From the NCBI GenBank assembly GCA_045535305.1, contig JAZSLJ010000080.1, positions 1-50,351 on the forward strand: DNA of 50,351 nucleotides, read 5' to 3'. Positions 24,898 to 33,228 of the stretch are shown piece after piece (position 1 is the first letter of the stretch; every line of letters begins with the position of its first letter). The notes beneath the pieces were generated by a model. That model had not been told where the DNA came from and did not search any database. It was given only the letters and a program-made list of their open reading frames with translations. The stretch is from UBA1081 sp045535305. Its GTDB lineage: Bacteria; Bacillota; Clostridia; Oscillospirales; Acutalibacteraceae. Position numbers and translations under genes: made by a program.

Positions 24898-26025
24898 TTA
24901 ATTGCCGTTGTTTGTAAGATTCTGGTTAGCCAGCATCTTTAGGTATGCGTTGATGAAGCCGTCAATGTCGCCGTCCATAACGCTGTTGATGTTGCCGTTT
25001 TCAAAGCCTGTTCTCGTATCTTTTGCAAGTGTGTAGGGCATAAATACGTAAGAACGGATCTGACTGCCCCAGGCAATTTCTTTCTGCTCACCCTTGATAT
25101 CGTCTATCTTTTCAAGGTGTTCTCTCTCTTTTATTTCAATGAGCTTTGATTTAAGCATTGTCATAGCCACATCTCTGTTCTGATACTGGCTTCTTTCAAC
25201 CTGACAGGCAACAACGATACCTGTGGGGATGTGTGTAAGACGTACGGCGGATGATGTTTTGTTAACCTTCTGACCGCCCGCACCGCTGGCTCTGTAAACG
25301 TCCATTTTAATGTCGGCAGGATTTATTTCAACCTCAACTGTGTCGTCAATTTCAGGCATAACCTCAACTGATGCAAATGATGTGTGGCGTCTGCCCGATG
25401 CATCGAAAGGTGAAATTCTTACAAGTCTGTGAACGCCCATTTCACTCTTTAAATAGCCGTATGCATTCTCGCCCTCAACGCGGATTGTCGCAGATTTGAT
25501 ACCTGCTTCATCACCGTCAAGATAGTCAAGAGTTGTGGTTTTGAAGCCGTGGCGTTCGCCCCATCTGTGATACATTCTGAAAAGCATCATAGCCCAATCC
25601 TGTGCCTCTGTACCGCCCGAACCTGCGTGGAGAGTGAGAATAGCGTTTTTACCGTCGTATTCACCGATAAGAAGTGTTGCAAGTGTCTGTGCATCAAGCT
25701 CTGCTTTAACGTTGTTAACAGCCTGTGTGCATTCTTCAAGCATTGATTCGTCTTCTTCATCGTTTGCAAGCTCTATAAGAGTCATCGCATCCTCGTAATC
25801 TGCACAAAGACGGGTATATTTTTCCACTTTGCTTTTAAGCATAGCTGTACGCTGAAGTACCTTCTGGCTGTTTTCGATGTCGTTCCAGAAATCCTCCTGA
25901 GCTGCTTTGAGTTCAAGCTCTTCGATTTCTTTCATCATTGATTTAAGACCGAGCGCACCCTCAAGCTCTTTGATGGGTGCTTCGCATTTTTTCAGTGCTA
26001 ATCTGAGTTCTTCGTACTGTAACAT
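24898..26025 (-). CDS. prfB: peptide chain release factor 2
   Basis: RF2 of 375 residues releases peptides at UGA and UAA. The codon-recognition SPF tripeptide is in RISPFDASGRR and the catalytic GGQ in RASGAGGQKVNKT. Many bacteria need a +1 frameshift at an in-frame UGA near codon 25; here the frame is open from the start, so no programmed shift is used. The ATG has AGGAG upstream. Confidence 0.95.
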   Translation of the reverse strand: MLQYEELRLALKKCEAPIKELEGALGLKSMMKEIEELELKAAQEDFWNDIENSQKVLQRTAMLKSKVEKYTRLCADYEDAMTLIELANDEEDESMLEECTQAVNNVKAELDAQTLATLLIGEYDGKNAILTLHAGSGGTEAQDWAMMLFRMYHRWGERHGFKTTTLDYLDGDEAGIKSATIRVEGENAYGYLKSEMGVHRLVRISPFDASGRRHTSFASVEVMPEIDDTVEVEINPADIKMDVYRASGAGGQKVNKTSSAVRLTHIPTGIVVACQVERSQYQNRDVAMTMLKSKLIEIKEREHLEKIDDIKGEQKEIAWGSQIRSYVFMPYTLAKDTRTGFENGNINSVMDGDIDGFINAYLKMLANQNLTNNGN

Positions 26026-26093
26026 ATATTTCTCCTGTTATTAAAAAATCTTATAAACATACATTATAACTATAACAGAATTTATAGTAGTTG

Positions 26094-26230
26094 TCAAACA
26101 ATAATTTAATGTACAATTTACAATGTACAATTTACAATTATTGAATATACAAATCGGGTTAAAGGGCGAAGCCCTTTCCTCAATTGTACATTATACATTG
26201 TACATTGTTAATTAGATAAATTATTGTTTC
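26094..26230. repeat. intergenic repeat, type B
   Basis: Ends AAACAATAATTTA and TAAATTATTGTTT. The arms hold TGTACAAT/TTTACAAT 8-mers, and the centre is AAAGGGC-GAA-GCCCTTT with TCGGGTT beside it. Orientation is opposite to the copies at 13376 and 30474. The right end supplies the TAA stop (CAATAA) of the peptidase gene. Confidence 0.8.
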
Positions 26231-26895
26231 CTTTCAATCTGTTCCATATTTCCCTTATTATCAAGAAAATATGACTCGCCGCCGTCGTTGCCCTGAATTG
26301 TGTACAATTCACCGTCTTTTATTACCACGCAGCTGCCGTTGTCGATTGCAAGACCCTGTGTTGTTCTTGTCTGTATAGCATCTGTGAACTTGTGCCAGTA
26401 ATCGGAATCAAAATGTGGGCAGCAGCAGTAGGGGAGCAGGTCAATGCAGTCTACAAACATAAAGCTGTGGTCCTCGCCGCAGTCGTCCCAACCCTCTTTG
26501 CACCAGCACATCGCACCTGAGCTGTAACCGGAAAGAACAATACCTTTTTCGTATGCTTTTTTGAATATTTCGTCTGCTCCCGTGGCTTTCCATGTGTCCA
26601 TAAGGAATTTAAGATTTCCGCCGCCTGCATAGATTATATCCGCAGACATAATTTTTCTTTCAATATCAGCCTTTGTAAGTCTTGTGTCTGTAAGAAAGAG
26701 GTTTGCAACCTTTGCACCGCACTGGTGAAAAAGCTCAAAAATAACTTCATCACCTATGATATAGTCAAATCCCGCCGTAGGAACAAACAAAACATTAGGA
26801 TTCGGCTTGTCTGCGAGGGAAACTATGTGTTTTATAATAGGATAAATCTCGTAATCCTCATATCTTCCGCCGCCTACCATTGCTATTGTACCCAT
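26221..26895 (-). CDS. peptidase E-like serine peptidase (family S51)
   Basis: A 224-residue class I glutamine-amidotransferase-fold peptidase of family S51. The nucleophile lies in LSGYSSGAMCW, preceded by ADIIYAGGGNLKFLMDTW. Classical peptidase E cuts Asp-X dipeptides; this branch is close to the cyanophycinase-like group and specificity is open. The ATG at 26895 has AAAGGATG upstream; further in-frame ATGs upstream lie within a repeat and are rejected. The stop codon is formed by the terminal repeat of one element, and another copy starts just upstream of the ribosome site, so the gene is bracketed by two inserted copies. Confidence 0.85.
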   Translation of the reverse strand: MGTIAMVGGGRYEDYEIYPIIKHIVSLADKPNPNVLFVPTAGFDYIIGDEVIFELFHQCGAKVANLFLTDTRLTKADIERKIMSADIIYAGGGNLKFLMDTWKATGADEIFKKAYEKGIVLSGYSSGAMCWCKEGWDDCGEDHSFMFVDCIDLLPYCCCPHFDSDYWHKFTDAIQTRTTQGLAIDNGSCVVIKDGELYTIQGNDGGESYFLDNKGNMEQIERKQ

Positions 26896-26913
26896 AATAT
26901 TACATCCTTTCGT

Positions 26914-27060
26914 TAAACAATAATTTAATGTACAATGTACAATGTACAATTTACAATGTACAATGTACAATTATTAAATAATATATAAATCGGGTCAAAG
27001 GGCGAAGCCCTTTCCACCATTATACATTGTGCATTGTTAATTAGATAAATTATTGTTTAT
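26914..27060. repeat. intergenic repeat, type B
   Basis: Ends AAACAATAATTTA and TAAATTATTGTTTA. The left arm has at least six TGTACAAT-type 8-mers, the centre is AAAGGGC-GAA-GCCCTTT. Same orientation as the copy at 26094. It lies between divergent genes and reaches the peptidase ribosome site. Confidence 0.8.
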
Positions 27061-27089
27061 ATTTTATCTTAAATTACCTGCCGTGTCAA

Positions 27090-27141
27090 TTGACCTTTGG
27101 CTTAAATTATGCTATATTAAGCTTAAATTATGCTATATTAA
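27090..27141 (+). promoter_or_regulatory. promoter with duplicated -10 region
   Basis: TTGACC (27090-27095), 17-nt spacer, TATATT (27113-27118). A unit of about 21 bp containing the -10 and its upstream flank (CTTAAATTATGCTATATTAA) is repeated in tandem, giving a second TATATT at 27134-27139. The second copy lacks a -35 at the right distance. Confidence 0.6.
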
Positions 27142-27168
27142 AGTAAATATTAGTTAAGAACGGTGCTT

Positions 27169-27615
27169 ATGAAAATTCTGATTGATGCGGATGCCTGCCC
27201 CGTAGTTGATATTACGGTAAGGCTCGCGAAAGAGTACAATATAAAATGTGTTATCGTGTGTGATACTGCACACTATATTCAGCGCGAAGGTGCTGAAACG
27301 CTGACTGTTGAAAAAGGTGCGGACAGCGTGGATTTCAAGCTTGTTAATATGATTGAAAGCGGTGATATTGCAGTTACTCAGGATTACGGTCTTGCGGCTA
27401 TGTGCCTTGGCAGAAAGGCTGTACCGATTAATCAGAACGGCTTGATATTTAATGATGATAACATAGAAAAATTACTGTATACCCGCTTTGTTTCAAAGAA
27501 AATCCGTATGGCAGGCGGCAGAACAAAAGGCCCTAAAAAACGCACAAAAGAGCAGAATGCAGATTTTGAAAAAGCACTGAAAATGTTGATAGTGAGAGGT
27601 AAAAATGATGGGTGA
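27169..27615 (+). CDS. UPF0178/DUF188 (YaiI/YqxD) family protein
   Basis: A 148-residue protein of the DUF188 family, a PIN-like/NYN-related fold. The family start KILIDADACPVVDI is clear, followed by GADSVDFKLVNMIESGDIAVTQDYGLA and the basic GRTKGPKKRTKEQNADFE. A nuclease role is suspected from the fold and acidic residues but not shown. ATG at 27169 gives MKILIDADACP; a GTG at 27163 is possible. It overlaps the acyltransferase gene by 11 nt. Confidence 0.88.
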   Translation: MKILIDADACPVVDITVRLAKEYNIKCVIVCDTAHYIQREGAETLTVEKGADSVDFKLVNMIESGDIAVTQDYGLAAMCLGRKAVPINQNGLIFNDDNIEKLLYTRFVSKKIRMAGGRTKGPKKRTKEQNADFEKALKMLIVRGKNDG

Positions 27616-28645
27616 AGTTAAAAAACAACAATACAATTTTTTAAACATTCTAAAACTTGTGGCGGCATTTTTCGTTGTTGCTATTCACGTTCATTTTCCG
27701 GGAGATTTCGGAAAGTTTGTGATTGTTCTTGCCCGTTTTGCCGTGCCGTTTTTCTTTATGGTGTCAGGATTTTTCAGCTATTATGAAAGTAAAAACAATA
27801 TAAACGAAAAATACAAACGAAAAATCAAACATATCTGTATTCTTTTTGTCGGTTGTTCTGCTCTTTATTTTGCATACGGATGTTTAGCGTCGCTTCTTGG
27901 CAACGGTGTAGTTGCTTACATTAAAAGTATTTTTTCGCTGAAATCGATTGCCGAATTTTTATTTTTTAACCATACAAATATTTCAGAATTTATGTGGTTT
28001 TTACCTGCATTGATTTATACATATATAGTATTTTTTATTTTTGAGAAAAAAGGTATAACCAAAAGATTATATTTTCTTATTCCTGTATTGTTTTTAAGCG
28101 GAATACTGTTTCGTGAAGTTCCCGAAGTATTCAAAAATGTACCTGCAATACTCAACAATGGCTATGTTTATAGAAATTTTGTTTTTATAGGCCTTCCGTT
28201 TTTTATGTTGGGACATTTTATAAGATATAGAGAGGATTATTTGAAAGAAAAACTGTCAAATCCGTTTTTGGTTATAATGATGTTGTTCGGTAATGTGCTT
28301 GCGGTAATTGCTGATTTTATGCATATGAGCAAGAGTGTATATTTTGGAACATTTTTTGCAGTTTTTGCATTGTTTGTATTTGCCATAAAGAATGAAAATA
28401 AAATAAATGTTCCTTGGCTTGCAGATTGTGGGGCAAAGTATTCACTTTATATTTATATGTTCCACATAATGATAAAAAACGTTGTAAACAGATTTGGCAG
28501 TATGTTTTCCTTTGCAGGAAAAATACTTGATTTGTTTGAACCTGTTATGCCAATCGTTATTTTTGTTTTTGCAATTATAGCATCAGCAGTGTATGTTTTG
28601 GCAAAAAATATGATTACTGATTTGATAAAAAAGAAAAAATCTTAA
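27605..28645 (+). CDS. membrane acyltransferase (acyltransferase 3 family)
   Basis: A 346-residue membrane protein with about ten helices, of the acyltransferase 3 (OafA/WecH-like) family. It starts NFLNILKLVAAFFVVAIHVHFPG, with the conserved histidine (IHVH) in the first helix and the Arg region RFAVPFFFMVSGFF. Such enzymes add acetyl or succinyl groups to surface sugars. GAGAGG 5 nt before the ATG lies within the DUF188 gene. AT-rich coding suits a helical membrane protein. Confidence 0.85.
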   Translation: MMGEVKKQQYNFLNILKLVAAFFVVAIHVHFPGDFGKFVIVLARFAVPFFFMVSGFFSYYESKNNINEKYKRKIKHICILFVGCSALYFAYGCLASLLGNGVVAYIKSIFSLKSIAEFLFFNHTNISEFMWFLPALIYTYIVFFIFEKKGITKRLYFLIPVLFLSGILFREVPEVFKNVPAILNNGYVYRNFVFIGLPFFMLGHFIRYREDYLKEKLSNPFLVIMMLFGNVLAVIADFMHMSKSVYFGTFFAVFALFVFAIKNENKINVPWLADCGAKYSLYIYMFHIMIKNVVNRFGSMFSFAGKILDLFEPVMPIVIFVFAIIASAVYVLAKNMITDLIKKKKS

Positions 28646-28698
28646 AAGGCAAGTTTGTTTTAATACAATAAATCAAAATATAAAGAGTTGAAGAAAGT

Positions 28699-30417
28699 AT
28701 GAATTTTAAAATTATCGGCGGCAATAAAAATGCCCGATTTACATTGAACGAGAAAAAAGACGGTGATATTCTTTATCTTACCGTCAATTTGCATACGGAT
28801 GAAGCGCAGATTCCCGAAAAATTTACCATTACATTCAATTTCGGCGCAAGTGATGTTGCATCAACCTGGAGTCCCACATTGAGCGATATTCACGGGCTTT
28901 TTACCGATTGGTCTAAGGTGCAGATTAAATCAAGGCTTGCATCATGGATGCCCTTGCAGCAGCTTATATCTCATAGTGATAAAAACAAGCTGTGTATAGC
29001 CGTTTCCGATGTTGATACTCCTATCCGTATTGCAACGGGAATTTGCGAAGAAGATGCCACCTTTGCATGCGAAATAGATTTCTTTACAGTACCCACTTCT
29101 CCCGTTACCGATTACACCGCCGTAGTGCGTTTTGATATGCGTAAAATACCTTATTACGACAGTATTTACGATGTCTGCGAGTGGTGGGAGAATGATTGCG
29201 GATATACCTCCGCCTATGTGCCCGATGCGGCAAAACAGCCTGTGGATTCCCTCTGGTACAGCTTTCATCAGCAGCTTGACAGGGATGAAATCATAAAGGA
29301 ATGTAAAGCGTCAAAAGCTCTTGGAATGGAAACCGTTATAATTGATGACGGCTGGCAGACAGACGACAACAACCGAGGATATGCTTACTGCGGAGATTGG
29401 ATTGTTGCCCCTAAAAAAATGGGCGATATGGCTTCTCTCGTTGATGAAATACATAAAATCGGTATGAAAGTTATGCTGTGGTACTCCGTACCTTTTGTGG
29501 GTATTCACTCTCATAAATACGAGGAATTTAAAACCATGTTCCTTGATAAAAACGAGGACGGCGGTAAAACTTTTACTCTTGACCCCCGATACAAAAAAGT
29601 ACGTGATTATCTTACGGGCGTTTATACCGATGCAGTTAAAAATTGGAAACTTGACGGCTTGAAGCTCGATTTTATAGATTCCTTTGTTTTACAGGGCAAA
29701 TCATTGGAGTTTGATGAGCGTCGCGATTATCAGTCCCTTGAAGATGCACTCCACGCTTTAATGACTCAGGTCAAAGCATCTCTTACCGCCATAAATCCCG
29801 ATATTCTTATTGAATTCCGTCAGTCCTATGTTGGTCCGTCAATCAGAAAATACGGCAATATGCTCCGTGTGGGAGATTGCCCTTGCGATATTCTCAAAAA
29901 CCGCGTGAACGTTGTAAATCTCCGCTTTACAGCGGGAAAAACATCAGTTCATTCCGATATGATAATGTGGAATGTTGAAGATACTCCCGAAAATGCGGCT
30001 CTGCAGTTTGTAAGCACACTGTTTGCCGTTCCGCAGATTTCAATGCGTGTAGATAAAATCCCCGAATCCCACTATAAAATGTTAAAATACTATATCTCTT
30101 TCTGGAAAGAGTGGAGAGACGTACTCATTGACGGCAAATTAACTGCAGAAAATCCCGAAAGCGAATACAGTATTGTTTCTTCCGTTCTCGGTGATAAATC
30201 CGTTGTTACCGCTTATACGAAAAATGTTATAGATGTTAAAACAAAAAGCACCGTTGTTGTCAACGGCACGGCAGGGGAGTCTTTTATAATCAAAAATGCA
30301 AAAAATAAACAGTACAGGGTTGTAAACTGTATGGGAGAAGAAGTCCGAACAGGTGAATTCGATTCCGACCTTTATGAAATCAATATTCCAACGGCAGGTA
30401 TGCTTTTCATTCAATAA
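28699..30417 (+). CDS. GH36-like alpha-galactosidase (melibiase)
   Basis: A 572-residue enzyme of the GH36/GH27/GH31 clan, retaining alpha-galactosidase type. The N-terminal beta domain is short. The barrel shows VIIDDGWQTDDNNRGY, the nucleophile motif LKLDFIDSF (KxD), and a later RVGDCPCD segment where the acid/base Asp of clan members lies. No signal peptide, so it acts on imported galactosides. GH36 proteins are usually 650-750 long, so this is a compact branch. It ends at a terminator at 30422-30452. Confidence 0.8.
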   Translation: MNFKIIGGNKNARFTLNEKKDGDILYLTVNLHTDEAQIPEKFTITFNFGASDVASTWSPTLSDIHGLFTDWSKVQIKSRLASWMPLQQLISHSDKNKLCIAVSDVDTPIRIATGICEEDATFACEIDFFTVPTSPVTDYTAVVRFDMRKIPYYDSIYDVCEWWENDCGYTSAYVPDAAKQPVDSLWYSFHQQLDRDEIIKECKASKALGMETVIIDDGWQTDDNNRGYAYCGDWIVAPKKMGDMASLVDEIHKIGMKVMLWYSVPFVGIHSHKYEEFKTMFLDKNEDGGKTFTLDPRYKKVRDYLTGVYTDAVKNWKLDGLKLDFIDSFVLQGKSLEFDERRDYQSLEDALHALMTQVKASLTAINPDILIEFRQSYVGPSIRKYGNMLRVGDCPCDILKNRVNVVNLRFTAGKTSVHSDMIMWNVEDTPENAALQFVSTLFAVPQISMRVDKIPESHYKMLKYYISFWKEWRDVLIDGKLTAENPESEYSIVSSVLGDKSVVTAYTKNVIDVKTKSTVVVNGTAGESFIIKNAKNKQYRVVNCMGEEVRTGEFDSDLYEINIPTAGMLFIQ

Positions 30418-30421
30418 AATC

Positions 30422-30452
30422 AACGGCAGGGATTAATTCTCTGCCGTTTTCT
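30422..30452 (+). terminator. terminator of the alpha-galactosidase gene
   Basis: AACGGCAG (30422-30429) with CTGCCGTT (30441-30448), then TTTTC. It lies 4 nt after the stop. Confidence 0.75.
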
Positions 30453-30473
30453 TATCGCAAAATGGTTTAAATA

Positions 30474-30607
30474 TAAACAATAATTTATCTAATTAACAAT
30501 GTACAATGTATAATGTACAATGAAGGAAAGGGCTTCGCCCTTTAACCCGATTTTTATGATTCAATAATTGTACATTGTAAATTGTACATTGTACATTAAA
30601 TTATTGT
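30474..30607. repeat. intergenic repeat, type B
   Basis: Ends AAACAATAATTTA and TAAATTATTGTC. TGTACAAT 8-mers on both arms, central AAAGGGC-TTC-GCCCTTT. Nearly identical to the copy at 13376-13497 and in the same orientation; like it, it sits between convergent genes and abuts a stop codon. Confidence 0.8.
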
Positions 30608-31222
30608 CTATCTGTTCACACATCTTAATATAGCTCTGCCGTTGCGGTTAATATCCACAACCGTAATTGATATGTTATCCAGCGCAAAATCAAATCGGTG
30701 AGTTTCGATTCCCAATGCTGTGGGGATAAGATGCTCTAAAAATCCGTGATGGCTGAAAACTGCAACGCGGTCGCCGAATGTGTAACGCTCTTTTATGTAA
30801 TCAATCACCTTTTTTGCACGGATGTCGTTGGCTTCGATTCCCTCACAACAGAAATCATATTCCTGCGTGCCGTAGAGTTTTTTGCACATTTTTGTGTTTT
30901 TGTAGTAACGGCGCAGGTAATCTTCACTGCAACCGAAATAACCGGGAGTGCAGCCACATTCCACAAGCTCGGGACAAATTTCAATAACGGGATTATCGTC
31001 TTTTGCTTTGCACACACCAACAGCGGTTTTGAATGCTCGCAAAAGTGAGCTTGAAAGGTATCCGTCTATCGGCAAATCTTTAAGTCTTTTGCCTAAATCA
31101 CCACATTGTTGCTCACCTTTTGCAGTAAGTTCACCATCGCTGGGGTCTCTGCCCTCATAATCATCATAATCGGTTTCCGCATGACGGATAAAAAGTATCT
31201 CTAAAGCGTCTTTGTTTTCCAT
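30608..31222 (-). CDS. histidine phosphatase family protein
   Basis: A 204-residue phosphoglycerate-mutase-like phosphatase. The catalytic motif is LFIRHAET at the N-terminus, the second histidine is in VFSHHGF, and the LTAKGEQQC segment is typical. Substrate unknown. The ATG at 31222 has GAAGG 8 nt upstream; a longer in-frame start at 31294 would add a hydrophobic stretch with no signal. The stop touches the repeat at 30474-30607. Confidence 0.85.
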   Translation of the reverse strand: MENKDALEILFIRHAETDYDDYEGRDPSDGELTAKGEQQCGDLGKRLKDLPIDGYLSSSLLRAFKTAVGVCKAKDDNPVIEICPELVECGCTPGYFGCSEDYLRRYYKNTKMCKKLYGTQEYDFCCEGIEANDIRAKKVIDYIKERYTFGDRVAVFSHHGFLEHLIPTALGIETHRFDFALDNISITVVDINRNGRAILRCVNR

Positions 31223-31344
31223 ATCTGCACCTTCTTTTGTTGATGAATTAATTATAACAAAAATAAGCAGGATTTTCAATATTGAAAAAAGCACCGCTGC
31301 TGCGATGCCTTTTCTGGCTGTTACGAACTATTACAAAACCAATT

Positions 31345-32118
31345 TTATTCGGTAAACGGAATCTGATCTGATTCATTTTTTTGTAAAATTTTATTTAAAA
31401 CCCAATCATTTCCTTTTCTGATGAATTGCCAATATTCCTCAAATGAAGTAACAGATGTATTGCCGCTGATTTTTAATTGAGTATTGGAATCGATAATATA
31501 ATCAACCATTTTTCCTTTTATGTAAAACCAGATATAGTCGCGAGAATTATCGCAATCATCGTGTACCGCGACAGGAAGAGCTTGCGTTAATCGGATGTTT
31601 TCCAAAATATTTTTTTGATTTCTGTAAGCCATCCAGTTTAACTTTATTTGAAAGCTTTTAAACAATTCATCTGACATGTATTGATGTGCAGGAGTCATGT
31701 CCATGTTTGCCCACGCAGTTTGAATAGCAATAAAGCTGTTCTTTACTGTAGCAGAAATATCTTTATATTTCCATGCGTTATCACTTTGCATCATTTGCTT
31801 CATCAATTTTTTTGATTTTCTTGAACGCTTTGTAAGTTTTGTATAAAAAACAATCGAGGAAGAAAACAGAACAAACGGCATCATGATAAACTGAACAACT
31901 GATTCAAAAAGCGTTGGCTGACGACCTGTATCGGAATTATGAGATGAACTGCTACCGCCACCTCCACCACTACTGCCACCGCCACTACCGCCACCACCGG
32001 CACGCAATGGGATTATAGTAACACTGTAAGAGTTATTAACATTTTCGGCATAAGTAATAATGTTTAAGCAAGAAAAAAGTATTAAAATGATAACAATCAA
32101 AAAAACAATCTTTTTCAT
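31345..32118 (-). CDS. exported Tim44-like domain protein with glycine-rich linker
   Basis: A 257-residue protein with an N-terminal signal peptide (hydrophobic 4-22, ending near TYA). Next is a low-complexity Gly/Ser stretch (about 40-60), one transmembrane helix (about 73-92), a basic stop (KRSRKSKKLMKQ) and a C-terminal Tim44-like domain with AIQTAWANMDMTPAHQYMSDELF and WVLNKILQ. The layout is common in Firmicutes; function not known. Its promoter (32141-32170) lies next to the second hairpin array, the same relation as between array 1 and the four-helix-bundle gene. Confidence 0.8.
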   Translation of the reverse strand: MKKIVFLIVIILILFSCLNIITYAENVNNSYSVTIIPLRAGGGGSGGGSSGGGGGSSSSHNSDTGRQPTLFESVVQFIMMPFVLFSSSIVFYTKLTKRSRKSKKLMKQMMQSDNAWKYKDISATVKNSFIAIQTAWANMDMTPAHQYMSDELFKSFQIKLNWMAYRNQKNILENIRLTQALPVAVHDDCDNSRDYIWFYIKGKMVDYIIDSNTQLKISGNTSVTSFEEYWQFIRKGNDWVLNKILQKNESDQIPFTE

Positions 32119-32140
32119 TTTATAAACACCACCTCTGTTT

Positions 32141-32170
32141 AATTATAACATGATAATATAATATAATCAA
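32141..32170 (-). promoter_or_regulatory. promoter of the Tim44-like gene
   Basis: On the minus strand TTGATT (32170-32165), 18-nt spacer, perfect TATAAT (32146-32141). AGGTGG precedes the ATG at 32118. Confidence 0.6.
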
Positions 32171-32236
32171 GGTGCAGAACAATAAAGCCTTGTTGATCTG
32201 AATTTCAGTGGTATTCCGCCGTTGGCGGAGTAATTA

Positions 32237-32410
32237 GTGAAATCGTTCGCTAACGCTCACGGTGAAATAATTCACTTTGTGAATTGTGAAATTTGATGCT
32301 TACGCATCAAGTGAAATTAAATCCACCCACTCGCCGTCGAGGCGAATTTCACACGCCACAGGTGTATTTCACATTGCGAAGCAATATTTCACCCACCCGT
32401 AAGGGTGGAT
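32237..32410 (-). other. seven-hairpin structured array, copy 2
   Basis: Read on the minus strand it repeats the plan of 1526-1691 with different sequence. Four hairpins (plus coordinates 32393-32408, 32373-32385, 32353-32365, 32331-32345) are joined by GTGAAAT. Then an arm, GGGTGGAT on the minus strand (32328-32321), complements ATCCACCC at the start (32410-32403). Three hairpins follow (32293-32310, 32269-32285, 32244-32261), joined by ATTTCAC, the reverse complement of the first linker. Loops are again pyrimidine-rich in the first half (TTAC, TTC, TGT) and purine-rich in the second (GTAA, AAA, GTTA). One more hairpin, TTCCGCC-GTT-GGCGGA, lies at 32214-32229. It lies between the terminator of the GHKL/STAS operon and the promoter of the Tim44-like gene. 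Confidence 0.75.
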
Positions 32411-32416
32411 TTAGTT

Positions 32417-32452
32417 AAAAAAAGAGCTTGTCTTTCGACAAGGTCTTTTTTC
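32417..32452 (-). terminator. terminator at the edge of hairpin array 2
   Basis: AAAAAGA-G-CTTGTC, TTTC loop, GACAAG-G-TCTTTTTT. It would end transcripts of the membrane protein/STAS/GHKL operon about 125 nt after its last stop. The gap 32453-32577 shows nothing else. Confidence 0.7.
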
Positions 32453-32577
32453 TGGTACGAATGTGGATAACGGATTCAATAAAACAAATGTCTATTGGCA
32501 GTAACATACATATTCTTAAACATAGTATTGTAAAACTGATATATTATAATAAATCCAAATAATTTTTTAGGCTGTGT

Positions 32578-33228
32578 TTAGGAATTTATTATTTCAAAAT
32601 TGTATTCTTTTATATTATTTATAAGTTCGTGCTGAACACTATTAATATACGATTTTATGTAACTATAATCCGCATTTCTATTCTGAATTTTCTCCAAAAG
32701 ACCATCTTGAAAATCAGTTAAAACTTTATTTGTTTTAATAGAGAGATTATCATCTATAATAGTAATATCTGAAATTAAACCTTGTTGAAACTTTGTGTAT
32801 TCCACTGTAAAAGGATGAACAATTTCTGATTTGATCTTTTGTTCATAATCAGAATATGCCATCGCATCTCTCTTGCTATCTATATCTTCAAATATATCTA
32901 TTAAAGCTATACATTGATTGAAAAATTTAAAAATATCATTTAGATGTCTATCGATAACGAGATTTTTGTACCAAGCATATGCTATATCTTTTTTTCTTTC
33001 AGCTTTTCTTATGATATGATTCTCTTTTCTTGTTGTACTAGCGACTAACAAAGACAACGATGCTGTTATACAAGTAAAAATCGATGTAAAATTTCTAACC
33101 GTTTCTGTTACATTATCTTTTTTTATGAAGTCACATATAGTAAACACAATAAGTGTTAGTATTACAGCAGATGCAAGAACAACTAAGATTACAGATATCC
33201 AATTAATGTCTTTCTTTTTCGATTTCAT
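32578..33228 (-). CDS. two-helix membrane protein of the GHKL/STAS operon
   Basis: A 216-residue protein with two N-terminal transmembrane helices (about 11-33 and 46-63) and a long alpha-helical, charged cytoplasmic part (65-216). I do not recognise the family. Its start codon overlaps the stop of the STAS-like gene (ATGA), so the two are translationally coupled. A small helical membrane protein as last gene of a sensor-ATPase operon would suit an effector or anchor. AT-rich like its neighbours and unlike the core genes. Confidence 0.7.
   Translation of the reverse strand: MKSKKKDINWISVILVVLASAVILTLIVFTICDFIKKDNVTETVRNFTSIFTCITASLSLLVASTTRKENHIIRKAERKKDIAYAWYKNLVIDRHLNDIFKFFNQCIALIDIFEDIDSKRDAMAYSDYEQKIKSEIVHPFTVEYTKFQQGLISDITIIDDNLSIKTNKVLTDFQDGLLEKIQNRNADYSYIKSYINSVQHELINNIKEYNFEIINS

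Noticed and set aside
24898..26025. Programmed +1 frameshift in prfB
   Set aside because: The frame is open from the ATG to the stop with no in-frame TGA near codon 25.
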